Assembly (NCBI GenBank): GCA_030431085.1
Contig: JAUIJW010000073.1
Location: 1 to 10,287 of the forward strand
Reading direction: 5' to 3'
DNA from: Bacteroidia bacterium
GTDB taxonomy: Bacteria > Bacteroidota > Bacteroidia > Flavobacteriales > Flavobacteriaceae
Length of the DNA stretch: 10,287 nucleotides
Below are positions 1 to 6,399 of the stretch, in pieces. Position numbers and translations under genes: made by a program. Each line of letters opens with the position of its first letter. Position 1 is the stretch's first letter. The notes beneath the pieces were generated by a model, which saw only the letters and a program-made list of their open reading frames with translations, had not been told where the DNA came from and ran no database searches.

Positions 1-334
1 AATCTGCCATTCCAGATTGAATTTTGGCCGTGGCAATACCAATGGTTTCTAAACCAGAAGCACAATATCTATTCACAGTAACACCAGGAACATCTTCAAT
101 TTTTAATCCCATTAAAGAAATTAATCGTCCTATGTTTAAGCCTTGTTCTGCTTCAGGCATGGCATTACCAACTATAACATCGTCTATTCTTTTTTTATCT
201 AATTGAGGAATATCTTTTAATAGATATTCTATGGTTTCTGCGGCAAGCTCATCAGGTCTTTTAAATCTGAATAAACCTCTCGGGGCTTTACCTACAGCTG
301 TTCTATAGCCTTTTATTATGTATGCTGTTTTCAT
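1..334 (-). CDS. fadA: Acetyl-CoA C-acyltransferase (thiolase), N-terminal part, cut by the window edge
   Basis: Thiolase that carries out the last step of beta-oxidation, cleaving 3-ketoacyl-CoA with CoA to give acetyl-CoA and a shortened acyl-CoA in the cytoplasm. Only the first 111 residues are present; the rest lies beyond the left edge. The start MKTAYIIKGYRTAVGK is a typical thiolase opening. The motif VNRYCASGLE holds the acyl-accepting nucleophile at Cys91. The C-terminal His and second Cys are not in view. The ATG at 332-334 lies 16 bases after the stop of the upstream dehydrogenase/hydratase gene and is preceded by an A-rich tract, so the two are almost certainly cotranscribed. Pairing with a FadN-type enzyme supports a degradative acyltransferase over a biosynthetic acetoacetyl-CoA thiolase, but the fragment cannot settle chain-length preference. 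Confidence 0.93.
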   Translation of the reverse strand, partial: MKTAYIIKGYRTAVGKAPRGLFRFKRPDELAAETIEYLLKDIPQLDKKRIDDVIVGNAMPEAEQGLNIGRLISLMGLKIEDVPGVTVNRYCASGLETIGIATAKIQSGMAD

Positions 335-350
335 GTTTTTCTGTTTTAAA

Positions 351-2759
351 CTAGTTTCTAAGTGGCTTACCTGTTTTAAGCATATGTTGAATGCGTTCTA
401 ATGTTTTTCTTTCTGTGCAAAGCGATAAGAAGGCTTCACGCTCAAGGTCTAATAAGTATTGTTCTGAAACCAGTGAAGATTCTGATAAATCACCACCTGC
501 CATGACGTATGCCAGTTTATTGGCAATTTTCTTGTCGTGTTCTGAAATATATTTACCAGCCAACATAGAATCTGTTCCTACATAAAACATTCCTAAGGCT
601 TGTTTACCCAATACTTTAACATCATTACGTTTAATTGGTTTTGTATAGCCAGCTTCTGCCAATAAAAGAGCGTGTTTTTTCGCTTCTGCTATTTGACGGT
701 CTTTATTTACCACTACAACGTCTTTACCTTTCTGTAGAATATTAGTATCGAAAGCTTCATAAGCCGAAGTTGAAACTTTAGCCATGGCAATGGTTAAAAA
801 GTGTTCTTGTAAAATATTAAGTTCTACATCATTTTTGTGAAATAAATCAGAAGCTCTTAGGGTCATTTCTTTAGACCCTGCGCCACCGGGTATTACACCA
901 ACACCAAATTCGACTAATCCTATATAAGATTCTGCAGCGGCTACGACTTTATCTGCATGAAGAGAAAGCTCACAAGCACCACCAAATGACATACCGTGAG
1001 GTGCTGAAATGGTTGGGATAGAAGAATATCGCATACGCATTATGGTATCTTGAAACATTTTAATAGCCATGTTCAATTCATCGTATTCTTGCTCTACTGC
1101 CATCATAAAAATCATACCAATATTCGCACCTACAGAGAAATTAGCCCCTTGATTACCCACAACTAATCCCTGAAAATCTTTTTCAGCAATATCGATAGCT
1201 TTATTTAATGCTTGTAGAACATCACCACCAATGGTGTTCATTTTAGATTGAAATTCTAAATTGATAATACCATCACCCAAATCTTCAATCACAGCTCCAG
1301 AATTTTTCCAAACTTCGTTAGATTGTCTAATATTATCTAAAATTATAAAAGCGTCTTGACCTGGTTTCTTGGTTTGTTGTTTGGAAGCTAAATCATAATA
1401 ATAAGTAGCCCCATTTTTAACACTATAGAAACTAGTATTTCCTTGATTAAGCATTTCTGTTAGCCATTTAACAGGAGCTTTACCTTCTTGTTCCATGAGT
1501 TCTATGCCTTTTTCAACGCCAATGGCATCCCAAATTTCGAAAGGGCCATTTTCCCAGCCAAAACCTGCTTTCATGGCATCATCTATTTTATATAGCTCGT
1601 CTGAAATTTCTGGTATTCTATGCTGTACATAAGCAAACATAGCTGCGAAATTTTTTCTATAAAATTCTGCTGCTTTGTCTTTGCCACTGATTAAAATTTT
1701 AAACCTATCAATAGGCTTATCTATGGTTTTTGTGAGTTCTAAAGTGGCAAATTTTGCTGATTTTTTAGGGCGATATTCCATAGAATCAAGATCTAAAGTT
1801 AAAATCTCGCTTTTACCCTCTTTATTTTTTATCTTTTTGTAGAATCCTTGTTTAGTTTTGCTGCCAAGCCATTTATTTTTCATCATAGTGTTGATGAAAT
1901 CAGGTAGTTTAAACAACTCATGTGCTTCGTCATTAGGGCAATTTTCATATAAACCATTAGCGACATGAACGAGTGTATCTAAGCCAACCACATCTACCGT
2001 TCTAAAGGTTGCAGATTTTGGTCTACCAATAACAGGCCCAGTTAATTTATCAACTTCTTCAACGGTAAGTCCTAATTCTTTTACTTGGTGAAATAAGCTC
2101 TGTATACCAAAAATGCCAATTCTATTACCAATAAATGCAGGCGTATCTTTGGCTAATACAGAGGTTTTGCCTAAGAATTTTTCACCGTACATCATTAAAA
2201 AATCTGTAATTTCTGATTTACAGTTTGGTCCAGGCACAACTTCAAATAATTTCAAATACCTTGGAGGGTTAAAAAAGTGGGTCACGGCGAAATGTTGCTG
2301 AAAATCTTCACTTCTGCCTTTATTCATATACTGTATTGGAATACCAGATGTATTGGAGGTTATTATGGTACCGGGTTTACGAAATTTTTCAATTTTTTCA
2401 AATACCTGTTGTTTAATGTCTAATCTTTCCACAACAACCTCCATAATCCAATCTACATCTTTAATTTTAGCTAAGTCGTCTTCTAAATTACCAGTTGTAA
2501 TTCTTGAACTAAACTTTTTGTGGTAAATAGGAGAGGGTTTAGATTTTAAAGCCGCTTGTAAACTATTATTTACAATTCGGTTACGAACAATGGCATCGTC
2601 TAATGTTAAGTTTTTAGACTTTTCCTGATCTGTTAAATCTCTTGGAATAATATCTAAAAGTAGTACTTCCACGCCAATGTTTGCGAAATGACACGCTATT
2701 CCAGATCCCATGATACCAGAACCAATGACGGCCACTTTATTAATAGGTCTATTTTTCAT
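351..2759 (-). CDS. fadN: 3-hydroxyacyl-CoA dehydrogenase / enoyl-CoA hydratase, FadN-type bifunctional beta-oxidation enzyme
   Basis: An 802-residue cytoplasmic enzyme predicted to hydrate enoyl-CoA and oxidise the 3-hydroxyacyl-CoA with NAD+. The N-terminal Rossmann fold carries the GSGIMGSG nucleotide loop (residues 13-20) ending at Asp36, which favours NAD+. Visible dehydrogenase residues are Ser135 (SNTSG), the catalytic dyad His161 (HFFNPP) and Glu173, and Asn212 (GNRI). A second dehydrogenase C-terminal domain covers about 360-430, with GWENGPFEIWD near 401-411. The C-terminal part (about 485-700) is a crotonase fold: GANFSVGANI supplies the oxyanion-hole region, and both acid/base glutamates are present, Glu597 (GGACEL) and Glu617 (GLVEFG). 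The domain order is the reverse of E. coli FadB/FadJ and matches Bacillus FadN in layout and length. The gene starts 18 bases after marR and is followed 16 bases later by the thiolase. The symbol is by architecture; flavobacterial databases may use only the product name. Confidence 0.94.
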   Translation of the reverse strand: MKNRPINKVAVIGSGIMGSGIACHFANIGVEVLLLDIIPRDLTDQEKSKNLTLDDAIVRNRIVNNSLQAALKSKPSPIYHKKFSSRITTGNLEDDLAKIKDVDWIMEVVVERLDIKQQVFEKIEKFRKPGTIITSNTSGIPIQYMNKGRSEDFQQHFAVTHFFNPPRYLKLFEVVPGPNCKSEITDFLMMYGEKFLGKTSVLAKDTPAFIGNRIGIFGIQSLFHQVKELGLTVEEVDKLTGPVIGRPKSATFRTVDVVGLDTLVHVANGLYENCPNDEAHELFKLPDFINTMMKNKWLGSKTKQGFYKKIKNKEGKSEILTLDLDSMEYRPKKSAKFATLELTKTIDKPIDRFKILISGKDKAAEFYRKNFAAMFAYVQHRIPEISDELYKIDDAMKAGFGWENGPFEIWDAIGVEKGIELMEQEGKAPVKWLTEMLNQGNTSFYSVKNGATYYYDLASKQQTKKPGQDAFIILDNIRQSNEVWKNSGAVIEDLGDGIINLEFQSKMNTIGGDVLQALNKAIDIAEKDFQGLVVGNQGANFSVGANIGMIFMMAVEQEYDELNMAIKMFQDTIMRMRYSSIPTISAPHGMSFGGACELSLHADKVVAAAESYIGLVEFGVGVIPGGAGSKEMTLRASDLFHKNDVELNILQEHFLTIAMAKVSTSAYEAFDTNILQKGKDVVVVNKDRQIAEAKKHALLLAEAGYTKPIKRNDVKVLGKQALGMFYVGTDSMLAGKYISEHDKKIANKLAYVMAGGDLSESSLVSEQYLLDLEREAFLSLCTERKTLERIQHMLKTGKPLRN

Positions 2760-2777
2760 TATTGGGTTATTTTTTCT

Positions 2778-3224
2778 TTATTTATCTAGATTAAAAATTG
2801 TTTTTTGATTGATTAGATGATTAATAACATCAGTCACTTCAAAAAAGTGCTCAATTTTTATGGGTTCAATTTGTTCTCTTACAGCTTGGTTGAATTGGTA
2901 AACTGTATGTTTAGAAATTTCTCTTTTTTCTTTACCCAAATCGGTAAGTTTTATAAACACACTTCTGCCATCTTCAGGATTTCTCTCTCTATAAATCAAC
3001 CCTTTTTCCTCCATAGTTTTTAGTATGCGTGATAAACTCGTAGCTTCCATACCCATACTTGGGCCTAATGAAGTGGAAGGAGATCCATTATCATAATCAA
3101 TATAGAGTAACACCATTGCCATAGCCATGGTACTTTCATGCTTAGCGGCTTGCTCGTTATAAATTTTAGCCACTGCTTGCCAAGTTGCTCTTAAGGCATG
3201 ATCTATTGTCTTTTCTTTTTCCAT
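2778..3224 (-). CDS. MarR-family transcriptional regulator of the beta-oxidation operon
   Basis: A 148-residue winged-helix regulator of normal MarR length. The DNA-binding region runs from about residue 47 to 100: SLGPSMGMEATSLSRILKTM is the helix-turn-helix, and the beta-wing carries the family signature DGRS (residues 85-88) before VFIKLTDLG. Flanking helices at both ends (about 5-40 and 100-140) would form the dimer interface. It is the first gene of the minus-strand operon, 18 bases ahead of the FadN-type gene. By family precedent it probably represses its own operon and is relieved by an acyl-CoA or fatty-acid ligand; the ligand is inference. A perfect 18-bp palindrome 21 bases upstream of its ATG is the likely binding site. 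The ATG at 3222-3224 is preferred because a -7 promoter element ends only five bases upstream, leaving no room for an earlier start. Confidence 0.93.
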   Translation of the reverse strand: MEKEKTIDHALRATWQAVAKIYNEQAAKHESTMAMAMVLLYIDYDNGSPSTSLGPSMGMEATSLSRILKTMEEKGLIYRERNPEDGRSVFIKLTDLGKEKREISKHTVYQFNQAVREQIEPIKIEHFFEVTDVINHLINQKTIFNLDK

Positions 3225-3229
3225 TGTGT

Positions 3230-3237
3230 CAAATATA
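3230..3237 (-). promoter_or_regulatory. -7 element (TATATTTG) of the marR-fadN-fadA promoter
   Basis: Read on the minus strand, this is a perfect match to the Bacteroidota -7 consensus TAnnTTTG. It ends five bases before the marR ATG, so transcription would begin at or next to the start codon and give a leaderless or nearly leaderless message. No clear TTTG -33 box is seen at the expected distance; the palindrome at 3246-3263 occupies that region instead. The motif is short and the surroundings are AT-rich, so a chance match is possible. Confidence 0.5.
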
Positions 3238-3245
3238 TATAAAAA

Positions 3246-3263
3246 TACTATGCATGCATAGTA
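3246..3263. promoter_or_regulatory. 18-bp perfect palindrome, probable MarR operator
   Basis: TACTATGCATGCATAGTA is identical to its own reverse complement over all 18 bases (two abutting 9-bp half-sites) and stops being symmetric on both sides at 3245/3264. It begins eight bases upstream of the putative -7 element of marR, so it covers the -33 region of that promoter. Size, symmetry and position fit an autoregulatory MarR dimer site that would block RNA polymerase. It lies 82 bases upstream of the divergent gene at 3346, which could be affected too. The palindrome is seen directly; the assignment to this MarR protein is inference. Confidence 0.72.
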
Positions 3264-3345
3264 AAATTAAAAAAAAATTATCATTTAACACAAGATATTT
3301 GTATTTTTAGGAAAGTAATCACACTCACTAAACTAGAACACATTT

Positions 3346-4041
3346 ATGAAACACCGCGAAATAATTGGAAAAATAACCATTCAGGAAGATGTAAGTCCGA
3401 TAGATAGAAACAAGATACCGAATACGTTTGTAATTCATATTCCAGACCCTTTAGCAGAGTATTATAATAGTTTTTCTGAGAAAAACGTGCCAAACTCTAT
3501 TGTTTTTGTTACTAAAGAACCGGCATCGTTTGAAAGAATACTTCGGGCAACAAAAAAAATTAATCAAGAACACGGTTTAAATATTGATGGCGCAAAATGT
3601 GAAGTAAAAATTGGATCAAGGAAATTTAGCGGAATAAGAGTGAAGGATATTGAAAAATACTCTGATATTGAGGATGTTCAACGATTGTACAAAGCACATG
3701 GATTCAATTTTGCTAGGGCTGAACGAATTTCAGAAAAAACAGATGCGCTCATCAGAATTAATAAATTTTTTGAGTTGATTGATATAGGTGATGGGATATA
3801 TCAATCGCCTCATAATGAGAATAGGTACTATATTGTTATTAATAAGTATTTAACTTGGGAAGAGTTTAGAGATATGACTTTTGATATAAAAAATAATGTT
3901 TCGGTAACCAATTATGATATTGCCAAAGGTATTTTTTATGAGAATGAAGGTATTACAGATATGCTTAGGGTTATGAAGCAAAAAATGTCTTTGGATATGG
4001 TTAAAGAAATACAAAAAAAGTACTACGAAAAACTTTCTTAA
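3346..4041 (+). CDS. Conserved-looking hypothetical protein, 231 residues, soluble
   Basis: I do not recognise a characterised family here. The protein has no signal peptide, no membrane segment and no obvious nucleotide-binding or metal motif. It is rich in charged residues, with alternating beta-like stretches (NTFVIHIPD, NSIVFVTKEP, NRYYIVINKYLTW) and a helical, Lys-rich C-terminus. That looks like a folded cytoplasmic alpha/beta protein rather than a spurious frame. The ATG at 3346 follows an A/T-rich leader without Shine-Dalgarno sequence, normal for Bacteroidota. The gene is divergent from marR across a 121-base gap holding the palindrome. It is separated by 57 bases from the ABC operon, which has its own promoter, so it may be monocistronic. 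Codon and base use resemble the neighbours, giving no sign of recent transfer. Reality as a gene is well supported; function is unknown. Confidence 0.82.
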   Translation: MKHREIIGKITIQEDVSPIDRNKIPNTFVIHIPDPLAEYYNSFSEKNVPNSIVFVTKEPASFERILRATKKINQEHGLNIDGAKCEVKIGSRKFSGIRVKDIEKYSDIEDVQRLYKAHGFNFARAERISEKTDALIRINKFFELIDIGDGIYQSPHNENRYYIVINKYLTWEEFRDMTFDIKNNVSVTNYDIAKGIFYENEGITDMLRVMKQKMSLDMVKEIQKKYYEKLS

Positions 4042-4071
4042 AATTATCTATTTATCATCAACAAGCATTGC

Positions 4072-4079
4072 TATATTTG
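4072..4079 (+). promoter_or_regulatory. -7 element (TATATTTG) upstream of the ABC-transporter operon
   Basis: This is a perfect TAnnTTTG match, 19 bases before the ATG of the ABC ATPase and inside the 57-base gap after the preceding gene. A TTTA at 4051-4054 sits 17 bases upstream and could be a degenerate -33 box; no TTTG is present. The location makes it the best candidate start for the transcript covering the four plus-strand genes that follow. Confidence 0.55.
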
Positions 4080-4098
4080 ATTTTTATAAAATTTAAAT

Positions 4099-5046
4099 AT
4101 GGATAACATATTAACGTGCGATAATGTTGTAAAGCAGTATGGTGATTATAGGGCGCTTAACAATGTATCAATTAATGTGCCCCGTCAAAGTATTTTTGGG
4201 CTACTGGGGCCTAATGGCGCAGGCAAAACTACTCTCATTCGAATTATCAATCAAATAACGATGCCAGATCAAGGCGCGGTGTATTTTGATGGGAAAAAAT
4301 TGCACCCCAATGATGTGCATTACATTGGTTATTTGCCAGAAGAGAGGGGGCTTTACAAAAGGATGAAGGTGAGTGAACAAGCGCTTTATCTAGCGCAGTT
4401 AAAGGGCTTGTCAAAGCAAGAGGCCAATAAACGATTAACGCATTGGTTCGAAAAATTCGAAATAAGTGATTGGTGGAATAAAAAGGTTGAAGAACTATCT
4501 AAAGGTATGGCACAAAAGGTGCAGTTTATTATTACTGTGTTGCACCAGCCAAAGCTTTTAATTTTTGATGAACCCTTTAGTGGTTTTGATCCCATTAATG
4601 CTAATTTAATTAAGGATGAAATTCTCGAACTAAAAAATCAAGGTACTTCAATTATTTTTTCAACGCATAGAATGGAGTCTGTTGAAGAATTATGCGAAAA
4701 TATTGCCTTGATTCATCAATCTAATAAAGTGCTTGATGGTAAGCTTTCAGCCATTAAAAAGCAATATAAAACAAATACTTTTGAAGTGGGTTTGCATACC
4801 ACAGATAAAGACATTCTGCTTACGGACCTTAAAGAAAAATTTAAAGTTTTCCCTGCATCATTTAAATCCTTAGAAGATGATTTAAAACTTAATATTCAAT
4901 TAAAACCTGATGAAAATTCTAGAGATTTAATTCAATACTTAAGTAAGAAGGCGATTATTAATCATTTTATAGAAGTGATTCCATCGGCGAATGATATTTT
5001 TATAGCGGCAGTAAAAAACAATTTAAAAACAACTGTTGAAGTATGA
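4099..5046 (+). CDS. ABC transporter ATP-binding protein, NatA type
   Basis: A 315-residue cytoplasmic ATPase subunit that would drive an ABC-2 type exporter together with the next gene product. Motifs in order: Walker A GPNGAGKTT (37-45), the segment YLPEERGLY (78-86) where Glu81 stands at the usual Q-loop glutamine as is common in NatA-type proteins, signature LSKGMAQK (133-140), Walker B LLIFDEP (153-159) with catalytic Glu158, D-loop SGFDP (161-165), and switch His190. All residues needed for hydrolysis are present. Residues from about 215 to 295 form the C-terminal extension typical of this subgroup (DUF4162-like). The gene overlaps the permease start by four bases (ATGA), implying translational coupling. 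The family includes Bacillus NatA (sodium export), but the substrate here cannot be read from sequence. Confidence 0.93.
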   Translation: MDNILTCDNVVKQYGDYRALNNVSINVPRQSIFGLLGPNGAGKTTLIRIINQITMPDQGAVYFDGKKLHPNDVHYIGYLPEERGLYKRMKVSEQALYLAQLKGLSKQEANKRLTHWFEKFEISDWWNKKVEELSKGMAQKVQFIITVLHQPKLLIFDEPFSGFDPINANLIKDEILELKNQGTSIIFSTHRMESVEELCENIALIHQSNKVLDGKLSAIKKQYKTNTFEVGLHTTDKDILLTDLKEKFKVFPASFKSLEDDLKLNIQLKPDENSRDLIQYLSKKAIINHFIEVIPSANDIFIAAVKNNLKTTVEV

Positions 5047-6359
5047 ATAAGTTGATGTTAATTATAAGAAGGGAGTTTTTAGCAAAAGTTAAAAACAGGT
5101 CTTTTATAGTGATGACTTTCGTGAGCCCACTGTTGATGGTAGGTATGATGGCTTTAGTTGGCTTTTTAACGAAGTCTAGTTTAGAGAAAAAGAGTACAGT
5201 AGCTTATGTTAATGAATCAGAACTGTTTACAGAAAAAGATTTTCCAGATAATAGTTTATTTGATTTTGAAGATTTAAGTGATATAGGTCTAGATAAAGCC
5301 AAAACAATTGTTACAGAATCTGGCCATGAAGGGTTGTTGTATATTCCTAAAAGCGATAGCGTTGAGTGGGTAGCAGAACATATTCAGTTTTTCTCAAAAG
5401 AAGCCCCAGGTATGGTTACTATAGAGGAGCTAGAGTCTGTGTTAGAATCAAAATTACATCGACTTAAGGTGAAAAAGATGAATATCGATCTAGATAAATT
5501 AGATCAATCTAAGGTTAAGGTTGATATTGGTTTAGAAAATTTTAGTGGTGTAAAATCTTCTAAGTTTATTAATGGAGTTAAAATGGCTATGGGTATTGGC
5601 GCTGGTTATCTAGTGATGATGTTTATCATTATTTATGGTGCTAGTGTAATGCGTAGTGTCATAGAAGAAAAAACAAGTAGAATTATTGAAGTCATTATTT
5701 CATCGGTTAAACCATTTCAATTGATGTTGGGTAAAATAATTGGTACGGCCTCTGCTGGCTTATTGCAGTTTATTATTTGGGGTATTCTACTTGCCGTTAT
5801 ATTATTAGGAAGTGCCACTTTTTTTGATGTAGATATAGCTTCAACCAATACAATGAGTACCAGTACAATGGCTATGCAACAGGTAGATGTTCAAGCTTTA
5901 AGTGAAACACAAAACTTGATTACAGAATTATTGAGCTTGCCATTAATTTCGATGTTCTTTTCGTTTATTTTATATTTTCTATGCGGATATTTACTTTACA
6001 GTTCGATTTATGCGGCAATTGGTGCTGCAGTAGATAACGAAACAGATACACAGCAGTTTATGTTTCCAGTGTTAATGCCATTAATGATTGGAGTTTATGT
6101 TGGATTTGCTACAGTAATTAATGATCCGCACGGTATGGTTTCTACCGTATTTTCATTAATTCCATTAACCTCACCCATAGTGATGTTAATGAGAATTCCG
6201 TTTGGTGTACCATTTTGGCAATTGGCCTTATCATTAAGTCTGTTAATTGTTACTTTTTTAGGAGCAGTGTGGCTTGCAGCCAAGATCTATCGCATTGGTA
6301 TTTTAATGTATGGAAAAAAAGCTAGTTACAAAGAAATATATAAGTGGATAAAATATTGA
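5043..6359 (+). CDS. ABC-2 type transporter permease, NatB type
   Basis: A 438-residue inner-membrane permease partnered with the ATPase encoded just upstream. A cytoplasmic amphipathic start (IIRREFLAKVKNRSF) leads into a first membrane helix at about 21-42. A large extracytoplasmic domain of about 135 residues follows (about 45-178). Further hydrophobic segments lie near 182-204, 233-257, 300-328, 339-360, 366-384 and 391-418. The segment EEKTSRIIEVIISSVKPFQL (208-227), followed by LGK, is the conserved cytoplasmic element of COG1668/NatB permeases that contacts the ATPase. This first-helix/large-loop/multi-helix layout is normal for NatB proteins. A Ser/Thr/Met-rich loop (about 264-281) between later helices is compositionally odd. 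The start overlaps the ATPase stop, and the response regulator follows after 40 bases. Sodium or drug export is possible by family; the substrate is unknown. Confidence 0.92.
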   Translation: MNKLMLIIRREFLAKVKNRSFIVMTFVSPLLMVGMMALVGFLTKSSLEKKSTVAYVNESELFTEKDFPDNSLFDFEDLSDIGLDKAKTIVTESGHEGLLYIPKSDSVEWVAEHIQFFSKEAPGMVTIEELESVLESKLHRLKVKKMNIDLDKLDQSKVKVDIGLENFSGVKSSKFINGVKMAMGIGAGYLVMMFIIIYGASVMRSVIEEKTSRIIEVIISSVKPFQLMLGKIIGTASAGLLQFIIWGILLAVILLGSATFFDVDIASTNTMSTSTMAMQQVDVQALSETQNLITELLSLPLISMFFSFILYFLCGYLLYSSIYAAIGAAVDNETDTQQFMFPVLMPLMIGVYVGFATVINDPHGMVSTVFSLIPLTSPIVMLMRIPFGVPFWQLALSLSLLIVTFLGAVWLAAKIYRIGILMYGKKASYKEIYKWIKY

Positions 6360-6399
6360 TAAATAATGTTTTAACACATTTAATTTAAACTGATACTCA

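Noticed and set aside
351..2759. Fusion or rearrangement of FadB because the domain order is reversed
   Set aside because: Dehydrogenase-first order at about 800 residues is the established FadN architecture, so it is not a novelty.
3294..3301. GATATTTG as a -7 element for the gene at 3346
   Set aside because: One mismatch to TAnnTTTG and no -33-like box at the right distance in a poly-A stretch; too weak to list as a promoter.
4042..4098. Intrinsic terminator between the 231-aa gene and the ABC operon
   Set aside because: No GC-rich inverted repeat followed by a T-run is visible in the 57 bases.
4339..4347. Missing Q-loop glutamine in the ABC ATPase (Glu81) as a sign of an inactive protein
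   Set aside because: The LPEERGLY form is common in NatA-type ATPases and all other catalytic motifs are intact.
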